The position numbers and the translations under genes were made by a program. 64,000 nucleotides of DNA from Alphaproteobacteria bacterium (GTDB lineage Bacteria; Pseudomonadota; Alphaproteobacteria; Micropepsales; Micropepsaceae): positions 372,001-436,000 of the forward strand of contig WGMH01000003.1 of the NCBI GenBank assembly GCA_016125165.1, in the 5' to 3' direction. A model generated the notes under the pieces. That model was not told where the DNA came from, made no database searches, and saw only the letters and a list, made by a program, of their open reading frames with translations. Within the stretch, counting starts at the first letter, position 1. The number at the start of each line of letters is the position of its first letter. Positions 28,002 through 38,317 of the stretch are shown here, piece by piece.

Positions 28002-29111
28002 CTACTTCGATCTGTGCAGTTTGCCGCCCGTCATCGCCTGCGGCACATTCGTGGTCGTCGGCAGGCTGAGCGGCAGGCCCTTCACCGAACGCATGGCGAG
28101 ATAGGCGAAGGCTTCGGCCTCGATGAAATCGCCGCGCCAGCCCAGTTCGTCTGCCGAGAGAACTTCGACATTCAACCGCTTGCGCAACTGATCCATCAGT
28201 GCCGGGTTATGCCGCCCGCCGCCGCAGATCACCCAGGTCGTCGCCGGTTCGGGAAAATGTTCGCGCGCGCGCGCCAGCGATGCGGCGGTGAAAGCGGTGA
28301 GCGTAGCCGCCCCGTCCTCCGCCGAAAGCCCCTCCACCTCCTTCGCCGTGAAGTCGAGGCGGTCGAGCGATTTGGGCGGGGTGCGGTCGAAAAAGGCGTG
28401 CGCCAGCATGCGATCAAGCGCCGCTTCATCCACGCGGCCCCTCTTCGCCAGCGCGCCATCCTCATCCACCGGCTTGCCGGTATGCCGATGTGCCCAATCG
28501 TCTATCGGCGCATTGCCGGGACCGGTGTCGAACGCCAGCACCGCCTCGGCCCCGACATACGTCACGTTCGCCACCCCGCCGATATTGACCACGACCACCG
28601 GCGGCTTGATGCCCTTCGCCTCACCCACCAGCGCGCGATGGAACAGCGGCACCAGCGGCGCGCCTTCCCCGCCCGCCTTCACATCGGCAGAGCGGAAGTC
28701 GTTGACCACATCGATGCCGGTCAGCCGCGCCAGAAGCGCGCCATCGCCGATCTGCCAGGTCCAGCGCTTCTGCGGGCGGTGCAGGATGGTCTGGCCGTGG
28801 AATCCGACCAGCGACACATCGCGCGGCGTGAGGTTCGCCTTGGCCAGAAGCGCCTTCACCGCCTCGGCATGGCGCTCCGTCACCATCCGCTCCGCCTCGC
28901 GGATCGCCTGCGGGATGGCCCCGCCCATATCCACGCGCTGTGCCTCGTCCAGTGCGGCCCGCAAGACGGCGCGGGTTTCCGCATCGTAGGGCAGCATGAC
29001 CGCCGCGCCCGAACGGGCCACGCGCTCGCCGTCGGTTTCGAGCACAGCGGCGTCGATCCCGTCGAGCGACGTGCCGCTCATCAATCCAATGACTTTAGCG
29101 ATTTCCGCCAT
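28002..29111 (-). CDS. anmK: Anhydro-N-acetylmuramic acid kinase
   Basis: A 369-residue sugar kinase of the AnmK family (hexokinase/actin fold). It phosphorylates and opens 1,6-anhydro-MurNAc during cell-wall recycling. Recognised by the N-terminal [14 protein letters not shown] (9-22), [13 protein letters not shown] near 100, the [13 protein letters not shown] strand near 175 and [12 protein letters not shown] near 195. It is divergent from tyrS, with only 40 bases between the start codons, a pairing commonly seen in proteobacteria. Confidence 0.95.
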   Translation of the reverse strand: MAEIAKVIGLMSGTSLDGIDAAVLETDGERVARSGAAVMLPYDAETRAVLRAALDEAQRVDMGGAIPQAIREAERMVTERHAEAVKALLAKANLTPRDVSLVGFHGQTILHRPQKRWTWQIGDGALLARLTGIDVVNDFRSADVKAGGEGAPLVPLFHRALVGEAKGIKPPVVVVNIGGVANVTYVGAEAVLAFDTGPGNAPIDDWAHRHTGKPVDEDGALAKRGRVDEAALDRMLAHAFFDRTPPKSLDRLDFTAKEVEGLSAEDGAATLTAFTAASLARAREHFPEPATTWVICGGGRHNPALMDQLRKRLNVEVLSADELGWRGDFIEAEAFAYLAMRSVKGLPLSLPTTTNVPQAMTGGKLHRSK

Positions 29112-29151
29112 TTGTGTTACACACCCGGCCCTCGATTTGGGACGTTATACC

Positions 29152-30393
29152 ATGACCGCCGCGCCGAAATTCCGCTCCGATTTCCTCCGCACCTTCGTGG
29201 AGCGCGGCGCCTATTACGATTGCTCCGCCGCCGAGGATTTGGACACCCTGTTCCTGAAGGAGCGCGTCACCGCCTATATCGGCTTCGACTGCACCGCCTC
29301 CAGCATGCACATCGGCAACCTTGTGCAGCTGATGACCTTGCGCCGTCTGCAGCAGGCCGGTCACCGCCCCATTCTGCTGATGGGCGGCGGAACCACCAAA
29401 CTCGGCGATCCGTCCGGCAAGGATGAAGTTCGCAAGCTCCTCTCCAGCGAGCAGATCGAAGCCAACAAGCAGTCCATGGTCGCCGGCATCCGTCATCTTC
29501 TGAAGTTCGGCGACGGGCCGAGCGATGCCATCATGGTCGACAATGCCGAGTGGCTCGACACGCTCGAATACGTTCCCTTCCTGCGGGAAGTGGGCCGTCA
29601 CTTCTCCGTCAACCGCATGCTAACGATGGACAGCGTGAAGATACGGCTGGAGCGCGAGCAGCCGCTGTCGTTCCTCGAATTCAACTACATGATCTGCCAG
29701 GCCTACGACTTCGTAGAGCTTTACAAGCGTTACGGTTGCCGCCTGCAATCCTCCGGCTCCGACCAGTGGGGCAATGTGGTGTCCGGCATCGATCTCGGCC
29801 GCCGGGTGGAGAACGTCCAGCTCTTCGGGCTCACCACACCTCTCATCACCACGTCATCCGGCGCGAAGATGGGCAAGTCGGTCTCCGGTGCGGTGTGGCT
29901 AAACGCCGACATGCGCAGCCCGTATGATTACTGGCAGTTCTGGCGCAACACCGAAGATGGCGATGTTGGCCGCTTCGCTCGGCTCTTTACAGATTTGCCA
30001 CTGGACGAGATCGCGCGCCTCGAAGCCCTACAGGGCGCGGAACTGAACGAGGCAAAGAAAGTACTCGCCACAGAAGCCACCGCCGTTCTGCATGGCCGCA
30101 AGGCTGCTGACGAAGCCGCTGAAACCGCACGCCGCACCTTTGAAGAGGGCGCAAGCGCTTCGGGTCTGCCAACTGTTGAAATTCCTGGCCACGAATTTCC
30201 GATCGGCGTTCTAACTCTTGCCGTGCGAGCAGGAGTGTCTGCATCCAACGGTGAGGCGCGCCGTCTGATTGCCAATGGCGGCCTGAAGATCGACGACGTA
30301 ACTGTAACCGACGCAAAAGTGGAGATTGCAGCTGCGGGGACCATAAAGGTATCTGCGGGCAAGAAGACGCATGTGCTTGTGAAGCCGATATAG
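29152..30393 (+). CDS. tyrS: Tyrosyl-tRNA synthetase
   Basis: A 413-residue class I synthetase charging tRNA-Tyr. The HIGH-type motif is MHIGN near residue 54 and the KMSKS-type motif is AKMGKS near 238. [15 protein letters not shown] and a C-terminal S4 RNA-binding domain (about 345-410, [16 protein letters not shown]) complete the TyrRS layout. The ATG at 29152 was chosen because the longer open frame runs antisense over the anmK start. The gene ends 4 bases before the convergent AsmA-like gene. Confidence 0.96.
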   Translation: MTAAPKFRSDFLRTFVERGAYYDCSAAEDLDTLFLKERVTAYIGFDCTASSMHIGNLVQLMTLRRLQQAGHRPILLMGGGTTKLGDPSGKDEVRKLLSSEQIEANKQSMVAGIRHLLKFGDGPSDAIMVDNAEWLDTLEYVPFLREVGRHFSVNRMLTMDSVKIRLEREQPLSFLEFNYMICQAYDFVELYKRYGCRLQSSGSDQWGNVVSGIDLGRRVENVQLFGLTTPLITTSSGAKMGKSVSGAVWLNADMRSPYDYWQFWRNTEDGDVGRFARLFTDLPLDEIARLEALQGAELNEAKKVLATEATAVLHGRKAADEAAETARRTFEEGASASGLPTVEIPGHEFPIGVLTLAVRAGVSASNGEARRLIANGGLKIDDVTVTDAKVEIAAAGTIKVSAGKKTHVLVKPI

Positions 30394-30397
30394 CCGT

Positions 30398-33300
30398 TCA
30401 GGGCGACTTCTTCGGCTTAGGCTGCTGTGCGTCGGTCGGCGGTTGGACAGGATCGGGCTGGGATCGCGTTTCGCGCGGCATTGAGCCTTCGAAGATGCGT
30501 CGGAAAATACCCGGCGCGAGAACAGACAGTGGGTTCATGCTGATCTTCGGCTCATCGGCATTGCCACTGACGCTGTAAGACATGCCGATCACGCCCTCGC
30601 CCTGCTTGGACACCAGCACGTCACCCACCAGCGGAATGGCGCCGAGTACGCTGTTGATACCGTAAAGCGGCGCAATCGCGCCGCGCAGTCCCAACTCGTT
30701 GCGCCCCCGATCCACGAAGCCCTCTGCCGAGACACCGATGGAAGGGCCACTCGCGCGTGCGTCCCGAATAGTGAAGACATTGTCCTTCGCCTTGAAGGGT
30801 AGCACAAACTTGTCGACCACGATGCCATCGTTGCGCATCAGGTTTACCAGACCTTCCAGCGAGCCGGCGGTGAAGACACGTGTGAGAAAGGGCTGATCGA
30901 CAATACGAAAATTCTTGATCGAAAGTGTGCCGGAATAATCTGGCGCACTCGCGTCACGAGTCCCAGTGGCTGGCGGCAATGTGACATCAACAGTCAGTTT
31001 TCCGTCCCGCATACTCTTGAAACCGAACACGCCACGAAAGAACTGCCCGGCATTGTCAGCGGCTATGCTGAGCTTTCGGCCAGCGTCGCTCGTCACGATG
31101 TTGCCAGACAGCTTTTCGGTCTTCGAAAAACTTCCCGTCAGAGCGAGTGTCTGCGGGCGGTCTCCAATTCCTGCCACCTCGAACGCGAACGGCGACATCG
31201 TAACACCTTCGCGCAAAATCACCTTGTCTAGGTTGGCACTGATACGAAAAGGCTTATTGGAAGCCGCGACCTTTGACGACGGTCTGTCCTGATCCTTGTC
31301 ACTGCTCTGGAAGGGATTGCGTGCGCCCAGCGCGGTACCATCAACGGATCGACCGCTCATGTTCAGGACCATCCCCGCCGTCGTGTCCGAGAGAGTTACC
31401 GAGAAATCATTCGCGCCAGCCACCAGAGTCGGAACATCCACGCGCTCAAGATCACCATTTGCTCCAAACTGGACAGTCGCGTGAGCGCTCAATCCGCCAC
31501 CGGTCAAGTTGACTTCCTCGGATTGAATATCGTTCTGGCCGGAGAATTTCGCATTCACAATCGCCGTAGCAGGAACGCCAGCTGCTTTCCGGAAATTTAG
31601 AATCTCCGCCTTCACCGTCGTGGGTGTCAAATCGACCGTCATTTTGGCGCTGCGAATTGTTCCACGTACACCGTCGATAGTGGCATTCACAATGGTCGGA
31701 CCCGAAATCAAATCACCTACATGGAAATTCAGCGCGGCACGCGCGTCGTCATCCATCCGCCCCTTGACAACCGCGTGCGTGCTGAAGGGACCAACAGGAT
31801 TAAATGTCTCTGTCCAATCCAGATTGACAGGGGCCCCACTCATGCGAACGTCCCCCGTTGCTCGCAAGGCCTTGTTGTCGATCTGAAAGATGACCGCGCC
31901 ATCAGTGATCTTGATGGACGGTGACAGCGGATAGGAAAAACCTACCACTGCGGCTTTGACCCCAATCCCGACATCATCAACGCGTAGATCCTTAAGCGTG
32001 GGAATACGGAAATCCAGATCTACAGTCGCGGCACCTTTCATTGCTTTGGGATCGATTTTGAAGCGTGATGGATAATTCAGCGGTTTATGATCAATCAATT
32101 GCAGCAGCTCGGTCATCGATCCGGTCGCGCGCGCGGTTGTCTGCGCCACTGCGCCATGCTCGTGCAGATTTTCGATGACAACTCTTCCGTTGGCGAACTT
32201 GATCGTGCCCACCATGCCACTATCGACGATCGCCTCAAAGCGGTCCCCTTGTAGCGCTGCGCGACCGTTCGCATTGGTCAACGGGGTAAGGCCGTCGATA
32301 TAGATCGCTGTGGCATTTCTTATAGGAAACTGAATATCGAGTGCTTCATTCGGCAATGCCGGCGCATCGAGCGCTCCTTCAGCTATGCGCGTGTGAACCG
32401 CAACCGGCCCAATCCTGCCCGCGGGCATGTTGGTGTCCATCCAATCCCGCGCGCCCTCCGCTATGGATTTGGGCCAATAGCGCAGGAGATCGCGAACGCC
32501 AATTTCGGCAATCGTACCGTCCATATCGATGGCCGGAGACGCGCCCTGCGCCATAGTCACCTTTCCAGTGAAATCGACGGTCAATGCGCCACCTTGCATG
32601 GAGAATTTTTCGAGCGAAATGACTCGACTTGGAGCGTCATAACCGGCCTTCACGCTGACGTGGGCGAGTTTCAATGTGCCGCGGAGTTGGGCGGGGACGT
32701 TTACTGCGATTTCCTCGCCTTCAAGTCCAAGCTTGATGCCTGTGAATATCCCAGTCTTGTCGAAAGATAGATCACCGCTGCCCTCGAAATGAGCGCTGGC
32801 GGTCTTTCCGGCAAGCGTCGCATCGTCGATCAGCAGCCTGCCTGTACGGCCATCATATCGACCGACAATGCGCATGGTCTTGACATCGATATCCGGTCCG
32901 AAGCCATGAACTTTTCCTTCTGCGCCCAAACCAAAATCGGCATACAGCAGGTGCACGCCATCACGAACTGTGAAAGTTCCAGTCAGTTCTGTTGAAATAT
33001 CAAATGGCTTCAGTGCCTCAAACAGACGTGTATTCTCGCCAAGCGCCTTGAGGTTTAGTCCTTTGACGCTCACCGAGCCCGTAACTTCCGTCGAATCGTT
33101 CGGAAGGCTCGCATCAGCGATTACGTGCGCCGGTTTTCCGGAAATTTCGATTTGCGCATCGACAGAAACCTTTTGGGCCCTGTTGGAGGCGGCGGACAAC
33201 TGAAGGCTTGCCTCAGGTGCCACGACAAATGCACCGGTGCGCTCATCGTAGAATGCGAGCCTTGCATGGCGAATTGCAACGGAGTCCAGCGTTGATGGTC

Positions 33301-33862
33301 CGCTGCTTTTTGAAAGTGCCTCGCGAATTCTCTGCAGCACATCCGTCTGGTTCTTGTCTCCTTCTACCCCGAGGCGTAGTCCGCCGCTTTGGGTACGCAC
33401 CATGGTCAACTGCACGCCGACCAGCGCGATGCTGCGAACCTCTAAGCTGCCCTGAAGCAGCGCAGAGGCTGAGACCACGATTTCGGCCTTGGGAGCTTGA
33501 GCGATGATGCGTTGATCGGCACCGAACACGCGCGCGCCCAGAATGACCAGATTGAGTTTGCCCTCGTCACGTGACCATTCGAGCGCCGCATCATCGAACC
33601 TGACCGCGATGCCTGGAAGCGTGCGTTCGAGAGAATTGGAAATTTCGCCCTTCAGCGGCCCAAGTGAGATAGGTCCGACCAGAAGTCGCAGAACTGCCCC
33701 GACAAGAAAGAATATCGCAGCAGCGCCAACCCCCGCGGCCACCAGACCGCCCCGGCGAACGTGATGCGCACGGATGTTCAGGCGACGCAAAGCGCGCCGG
33801 ATTCCATGAAGGGCTCTGGCGTACCAGAGCCGAAAATTGTGGCTAACCCTTTGGAGGCTCAT
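30398..33862 (-). CDS. Large AsmA/YhdP-like membrane-anchored protein
   Basis: About 1154 residues. A basic N-terminus (RRALRRLNIRAHHVRRGG) is followed by one membrane helix at about 37-58, then a very long periplasmic part of beta-rich repeats. The AsmA-like features are clear: SLERTLPGIAVRFDDAALEWSRD near residue 85, repeated short strands, and the terminal NEPKISMNPLSVLAPGIFRRIFEG. Family members bridge the envelope and are linked to phospholipid transport to the outer membrane. Its base composition is less GC-biased than that of many neighbours. The start at 33862 is the first ATG with a fitting N-terminus; a further ATG lies upstream. Confidence 0.85.
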   Translation of the reverse strand: MSLQRVSHNFRLWYARALHGIRRALRRLNIRAHHVRRGGLVAAGVGAAAIFFLVGAVLRLLVGPISLGPLKGEISNSLERTLPGIAVRFDDAALEWSRDEGKLNLVILGARVFGADQRIIAQAPKAEIVVSASALLQGSLEVRSIALVGVQLTMVRTQSGGLRLGVEGDKNQTDVLQRIREALSKSSGPSTLDSVAIRHARLAFYDERTGAFVVAPEASLQLSAASNRAQKVSVDAQIEISGKPAHVIADASLPNDSTEVTGSVSVKGLNLKALGENTRLFEALKPFDISTELTGTFTVRDGVHLLYADFGLGAEGKVHGFGPDIDVKTMRIVGRYDGRTGRLLIDDATLAGKTASAHFEGSGDLSFDKTGIFTGIKLGLEGEEIAVNVPAQLRGTLKLAHVSVKAGYDAPSRVISLEKFSMQGGALTVDFTGKVTMAQGASPAIDMDGTIAEIGVRDLLRYWPKSIAEGARDWMDTNMPAGRIGPVAVHTRIAEGALDAPALPNEALDIQFPIRNATAIYIDGLTPLTNANGRAALQGDRFEAIVDSGMVGTIKFANGRVVIENLHEHGAVAQTTARATGSMTELLQLIDHKPLNYPSRFKIDPKAMKGAATVDLDFRIPTLKDLRVDDVGIGVKAAVVGFSYPLSPSIKITDGAVIFQIDNKALRATGDVRMSGAPVNLDWTETFNPVGPFSTHAVVKGRMDDDARAALNFHVGDLISGPTIVNATIDGVRGTIRSAKMTVDLTPTTVKAEILNFRKAAGVPATAIVNAKFSGQNDIQSEEVNLTGGGLSAHATVQFGANGDLERVDVPTLVAGANDFSVTLSDTTAGMVLNMSGRSVDGTALGARNPFQSSDKDQDRPSSKVAASNKPFRISANLDKVILREGVTMSPFAFEVAGIGDRPQTLALTGSFSKTEKLSGNIVTSDAGRKLSIAADNAGQFFRGVFGFKSMRDGKLTVDVTLPPATGTRDASAPDYSGTLSIKNFRIVDQPFLTRVFTAGSLEGLVNLMRNDGIVVDKFVLPFKAKDNVFTIRDARASGPSIGVSAEGFVDRGRNELGLRGAIAPLYGINSVLGAIPLVGDVLVSKQGEGVIGMSYSVSGNADEPKISMNPLSVLAPGIFRRIFEGSMPRETRSQPDPVQPPTDAQQPKPKKSP

Positions 33863-33972
33863 GGCCCGGCCGCCGGCCTCTTGCGTCGGATCGCGCATCG
33901 GCCTATCGCCTATCCTCTGTCGCTGGTAAACGCCAGAGGGATAAAGCCTCATCCCCGATTGCGGAGTTATGA

Positions 33973-34443
33973 ATGGCCGACGAGCTCGCGCCCGGAGACC
34001 GGGCTCCTGCATTCAAGATGGCAGGTGACGGCGGTGCCACCATCTCATCCTCAGCCCTGAAGGGTTCGCCTTTCGTCCTCTATTTCTACCCTAAAGATGA
34101 CACCTCTGGTTGTACCAAGGAAGCAATTGCCTTCTCAGACGCCAAGAGGAAATTCGATGCCCTTGGGATCGTGGTCGTCGGGGTATCGAGGGATGGAGCC
34201 GCCAGCCACGATAGGTTCAAATCAAAGCACAAGCTCAAGATCGCCTTGGCCTCTGATCCGGACATCAAGACGGCAGAAGCCTACGGAGTCTGGGTTGAGA
34301 AGAGCCTCTACGGGCGGAAATACATGGGAATGGAACGGGCAACCTTTCTGGTGGATGGCAAGGGAGTCATTAGGAACATTTGGCGCAAGGTGAAGGTGCC
34401 GGGGCATGTGGAGGCCGTGCTCGTCGCGGCAAAAGCCCTTTGA
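33973..34443 (+). CDS. bcp: Peroxiredoxin, BCP/PrxQ family
   Basis: A 156-residue thiol peroxidase that reduces hydroperoxides. The peroxidatic Cys47 lies in YPKDDTSGCTKEA. The residue five positions later is Ile, so the resolving cysteine of classic two-Cys BCP is missing, and this is the protein's only cysteine: a one-Cys enzyme. It is divergent from the AsmA-like gene. Confidence 0.92.
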   Translation: MADELAPGDRAPAFKMAGDGGATISSSALKGSPFVLYFYPKDDTSGCTKEAIAFSDAKRKFDALGIVVVGVSRDGAASHDRFKSKHKLKIALASDPDIKTAEAYGVWVEKSLYGRKYMGMERATFLVDGKGVIRNIWRKVKVPGHVEAVLVAAKAL

Positions 34444-34583
34444 CCCGCCCCAAAAGACCCTTCGGGCCAACATTAACCTCTACCTCATTTTTCTGGGCTA
34501 AGAGGTTGATTACGCGTCCAGAATTAGGTGAAATGCCGACTTCTGGGGTTGGCGCGAAAGACGCCGAAAAGGGAAGTTCCGGT

Positions 34584-36017
34584 ATGACGGAAACGCTCAT
34601 TGAGCGTGCTTGGGCGTGGCTCCACACGACCTTTCCAGAGCGTCAAATTTACATCCGCAGCGATGGGCGGGTGCAATTCTTCACGTTCGGCCCGACTCTT
34701 CAGGCTACGATGGCAGGGCTGTGCCTCATTTTTCTGGGCTGGGTCGCATTTGCTTCAGTCAATGTGATTTTCAAAGATCGCATTATCGCCTCGAAGGATC
34801 ACCGCTATCAGCAGATGCAGACTACGTACGAGAACCGGGTAGCCGATCTGCAGCTTTCGTATGATGAACTGAACGGCGCTTTGGTCGCCGCGGAAGACAA
34901 ATTCACTGCCACTGCCGACGAACTGGAAGCCAAGCAGGCTGCCGTCGCGCGCCTGCTTCGCAGCAAGCAAGCGGTTGATGCTACTTTTACTAGCCTAGGC
35001 GGTACTGCTGCGACGCAGCAGCAAACCACCCCAGCCGCGGTGCCGGTACCGTCCAATGATCGCAGCGGTGTTGCCAGCGACAGCATCGGTTCGGACGGTC
35101 CAGACACCAGCAGCGATATGAACACTGGCGGCAGCTCCGAGTTGAATGTCATGCCGCAAAATCAGGCCCCCCAGCCGCGCACCGCGCGCCCAACGCGCGC
35201 CAGTTTCCTTGATGACGCCGTTGGGAGGCTCGCCGGCGCCTTCTTTCATCGCGAAGAAAAGAAACCTGCCTACTCAGGTAAGATACCAAACGAGCCAGCT
35301 TTCCGGGCCATGGAGGCCCAGCGGATCCGTATCACCCATTTGAGCGCCCAACAGACGGCGTTGTTGGTTGGGGTCGACCGTGAACTTTCCAATTCCATCA
35401 ATCAGGTGCGGAATCTGTTCAATCGGGTTGGCATTTCCTCTGATGCGGTGGAGCAGCGCGTCGATGCTGCTATCGGCGGTCCACTCATCCCGCTCGACAG
35501 GGCGCGAATTGAGGGTGTGTCGGACGGGTCATTCAACATGGCATTTGCCAACGCCAGCGCCCACGCCAAGGAACTGGACTCGCTCTTTGGTATCCTGCGC
35601 CGCGTTCCGCTTACAACGCCGGTCCACGGACCTGAATATGAGGAAACCAGCGATTTTGGTGCCCGTGTTGATCCATTTACCCACCATGTTGCATTTCACC
35701 CCGGAATCGACTGGGGTGGCCCATGGGGTTCAGCCGTACGTTGTACTGCGCCCGGCACAGTTGTGTTTGCGGGTCCTCGCGGGGGATACGGCAACATGGT
35801 CGAAATTGACCATGGTTTCGGAATCCGCACCCGTTACGGGCATCTTTCATCTATTCTTGTTAAGGTCGGTGCTAAAGTTTCAAAAGGCACGCCCGTTGGG
35901 AAACTCGGATCCACCGGGCGCAGCACCGGTCCCCATGTCCACTACGAGATATGGCTGGCCAATGTCGTGAGAGATCCGAGCAGGTTCATCGAGGCTGGAC
36001 GTCATGTTTTCAAGTAA
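34584..36017 (+). CDS. M23 (LytM) peptidoglycan peptidase with membrane anchor
   Basis: A 477-residue envelope protein. One membrane helix at about 36-58, a coiled coil at about 65-135, a Ser/Gln/Thr-rich disordered linker to about 215, then an M23 domain. The zinc motifs are HPGID near 371 and HVHYE near 450, with the DFGARVDPFT segment before them, so the endopeptidase should be active on peptide cross-links. The start ATG at 34584 has GGGAAG upstream; in-frame ATGs lie at 34533 and 34380. It overlaps the bactofilin gene by 14 bases, implying a joint role. Confidence 0.88.
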   Translation: MTETLIERAWAWLHTTFPERQIYIRSDGRVQFFTFGPTLQATMAGLCLIFLGWVAFASVNVIFKDRIIASKDHRYQQMQTTYENRVADLQLSYDELNGALVAAEDKFTATADELEAKQAAVARLLRSKQAVDATFTSLGGTAATQQQTTPAAVPVPSNDRSGVASDSIGSDGPDTSSDMNTGGSSELNVMPQNQAPQPRTARPTRASFLDDAVGRLAGAFFHREEKKPAYSGKIPNEPAFRAMEAQRIRITHLSAQQTALLVGVDRELSNSINQVRNLFNRVGISSDAVEQRVDAAIGGPLIPLDRARIEGVSDGSFNMAFANASAHAKELDSLFGILRRVPLTTPVHGPEYEETSDFGARVDPFTHHVAFHPGIDWGGPWGSAVRCTAPGTVVFAGPRGGYGNMVEIDHGFGIRTRYGHLSSILVKVGAKVSKGTPVGKLGSTGRSTGPHVHYEIWLANVVRDPSRFIEAGRHVFK

Positions 36018-36552
36018 GAGTAAGAGTACGCCGCGTGCCGAGATTCCTCCCGTACCGCAGGCATCCAAGCAGCAGGTCCGCGGGCGCTCCTCTGCACCGT
36101 CCATCATAAGCGCCGATCTCGTCGTGCATGGCACTCTGACTTCCACCGGAGACATTCAGATCGACGGCCGCGTAGAGGGCGACGTGAACTCCGGCGGCCT
36201 GGTGATTGGGGACAAGGCGTTCATTCAGGGCGACATCGTTGCCGAAGATGTGACGGTTCGTGGCCGCATCAGCGGCAGTATTCGCGCCCGCAAAGTGCTG
36301 CTGGCTTCCACCTGCCACGTCGAAGGCAATATCCTGCACGAAGCATTCGCTGTCGAGACCGGGGCATTCTTTGAAGGGAATTGTCGCCACTCAGACAATC
36401 CGCTCGCCGAAGAAATTCGCACGGCAATCGCGCCGAAATCCACAGCGCCCGCACCGAATATTGCCCCGCCTGCGCCAAAACCGGCAGAGCCTGCCGCACC
36501 TGCCGCGCCACGTCCGGCAGCCACTTTCGCACCGCTCAAATCCGGCGCCTGA
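36004..36552 (+). CDS. Bactofilin
   Basis: A 182-residue cytoskeletal protein. Residues about 33-125 are the DUF583 beta-helix with the typical repeats GTLTSTGDIQIDGRVEGDV and GRISGSIRARKVLL. A Pro/Ala-rich C-terminal tail (about 140-182) follows. Bactofilins polymerise without nucleotide and localise cell-wall enzymes. The 14-base overlap with the M23 peptidase gene fits the known pairing of bactofilins with LytM peptidases in shape control. Confidence 0.94.
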   Translation: MFSSKSKSTPRAEIPPVPQASKQQVRGRSSAPSIISADLVVHGTLTSTGDIQIDGRVEGDVNSGGLVIGDKAFIQGDIVAEDVTVRGRISGSIRARKVLLASTCHVEGNILHEAFAVETGAFFEGNCRHSDNPLAEEIRTAIAPKSTAPAPNIAPPAPKPAEPAAPAAPRPAATFAPLKSGA

Positions 36553-36578
36553 CAGCGCTCAGGATCGCATAGCAGAGC

Positions 36579-36598
36579 CCGCGCTGTAACCAGCGCGG
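36579..36598. terminator. Possible terminator hairpin between bactofilin and prfB
   Basis: A perfect 7-base stem CCGCGCT/AGCGCGG with a 6-base loop lies between two convergent genes. No real T-tract follows on either strand, so a terminator role is only likely from position. Confidence 0.4.
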
Positions 36599-36616
36599 AC
36601 TCTTACGTTTCAACTC

Positions 36617-37748
36617 TCAGTCCAAATCGGCAATTGTTTCTTTCGGCTTGCCACCGATTTCCTGTGCCAAAGCGGCTTGCATAAAGGGATCAAGCGCACC
36701 ATCCAGCACTGCATCCGGTTCGCGGCTTTCCACGCCGGTTCGCAAATCTTTCACAAGCTGATAGGGCTGAAGAACGTACGAACGGATTTGATGGCCCCAG
36801 CCAATGTCGCTTTTCTCGCCTATGAAAGCGCCGGTTTCGGCTTTCTTTTTCTCCAACTCAATTTCGTAGAGCTTTGAGCGGAGCATGTCCCAGCACACCG
36901 CACGATTCTGGTGCTGGGAACGTTCCGTCTGACATGCCACCACAATGCCTGTAGGCGTATGCGTGATGCGCACTGCGCTCTCGGTTTTGTTGACATGCTG
37001 CCCGCCAGCCCCCGAGGCACGATAGACGTCGATGCGCACGTCTTTCTCGGGAATGTCGATTTCGATGGACTGATCGATTACCGGGTAGACTGTCACACTT
37101 GAAAAGCTCGTATGACGCCGCGCATTGGCATCATAGGGTGAAATACGCACAAGGCGATGGACGCCAGCTTCCGTCTTAAGCCAGCCATATGCGTTGTGAC
37201 CTTTCACGAGAAGCGTGGCCGATTTGATGCCCGCCCCCTCACCTTCACTCTCTTCAATGAGCTGCAGCTTGTACCCTTTGCGCTCCGCCCAGCGCGTATA
37301 CATGCGGAAGAGCATCTCGGCCCAATCCTGACTTTCGGTGCCGCCCGCACCAGCATGAACTTCAAGATAGGTGTCGTTTGCGTCTGCTTCACCCGAAAGC
37401 ATCGATTCAAGCTTCAATTCCTCGGCTCGCAGTGCGAGCGAGACAATGGATTTTTCAGCGTCGGCAATCATGGCTGAATCATTTTCAGCCTCGGCCATTT
37501 CGAGCAGGCCGACAGCGTCGGCGAATTCGGTGTCAAGCTTTCGCAAACCCGAGACGGAAACTTCCAATCGTTGACGCTCCCGCATCAGCGATTGAGCTTC
37601 CTGAGGTTTGTCCCAAAGCTTGGGGTCCTCGGCTTTCGCGTTCAATTCATCGAGACGACGAATGGCGGCATCCCAGTCAAAGATGCCTCCTCAGCAGAAC
37701 GAGTGCCTGCTGTATTTCATCCATGGTGCGAACAATCTCGGGGCGCAT
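36617..37748 (-). CDS. prfB: Peptide chain release factor 2 (programmed +1 frameshift)
   Basis: RF2 releases proteins at UGA and UAA. The gene has two frames. Zero-frame codons 1-23 start at the ATG at 37748 ([16 protein letters not shown] upstream) and end at an in-frame TGA (37679-37677). The +1 frame continues from GAC (37678-37676) to 36617, giving about 376 residues. GGQ lies in [14 protein letters not shown], and the tripeptide region reads [15 protein letters not shown], with SPY where E. coli has SPF. Frameshifting is an autoregulation: low RF2 lets ribosomes slip past the UGA. Confidence 0.96.
37676..37691 (-). other. prfB: Programmed +1 frameshift site of prfB
   Basis: Read on the minus strand: internal Shine-Dalgarno AGGAGG (37691-37686), CAT, then the slippery CTT-TGA-C (37682-37676). 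This matches the E. coli layout, a strong SD three bases before CTT, a UGA stop and a following C. Confidence 0.95.
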
Positions 37749-37811
37749 GAAGTTATCCTTCTTGCGTCCCGATATGGCGGCGGGCACCTGGAATGTAAAG
37801 TCTGCTCAAAC

Positions 37812-38198
37812 CTAATTCTTGGTTTCGGACGCCGGGGCCGCCTTCGGAAGCTTGTATACCACGTCCACGCTGGCCCAGTCGGCTTCTGGGCTACCCTCCT
37901 TCGTCGCAGGCACGAAGGGCCAATTCATAACCGCTTCAACGGCTGCCAAATCGAGATCGTTAAACCCACTCGATCTCTTGATGCGCGCATTTTTTACCCT
38001 GCCCCGGGAGTTTACGTACACTTCGACAGTTACTGTGCCTTCCATTCCGTAAGTTTGCGCACGATCGGGATAGACTGGCGCAGACAAAGGCTTTGAACGA
38101 TCCAAATGCGCCGGCGTCATCGAATCAGCCGTCGCAGGGCCCGCTGAACCAACTAGTGCCGCCAGCATGAAGCCAACTGCCAGTTTGAGTTGCCGCAT
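37812..38198 (-). CDS. TonB-like C-terminal domain protein, secreted
   Basis: A 128-residue protein. A signal peptide (about 1-24, ending ATA before DS) leads into a TonB C-terminal domain: YPDRAQTYGMEGTVTVEVYVNSRGRV and WPFVPATKEG. There is no anchoring helix, so it cannot work as a normal TonB energy transducer; it is a soluble periplasmic relative. The ATG at 38198 has GGAGG 7 bases upstream. It sits between prfB and mrcA. Confidence 0.82.
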   Translation of the reverse strand: MRQLKLAVGFMLAALVGSAGPATADSMTPAHLDRSKPLSAPVYPDRAQTYGMEGTVTVEVYVNSRGRVKNARIKRSSGFNDLDLAAVEAVMNWPFVPATKEGSPEADWASVDVVYKLPKAAPASETKN

Positions 38199-38317
38199 TG
38201 AAGTGCCTCCGGTCCTTGTTCCAGCCCAAAGTATCCCCGGATTACCGATTGTCACCAACCCAATACGGTCCATTGTATTCTCAGATTTTCGTGAACGATG
38301 TCGCGAAACCCCGAAAA

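Noticed and set aside
34380-34583. Longer N-terminus for the M23 peptidase
   Set aside because: The added residues overlap the bcp 3' end in another frame and look like shadow coding; the ATG at 34584 has a better ribosome site.
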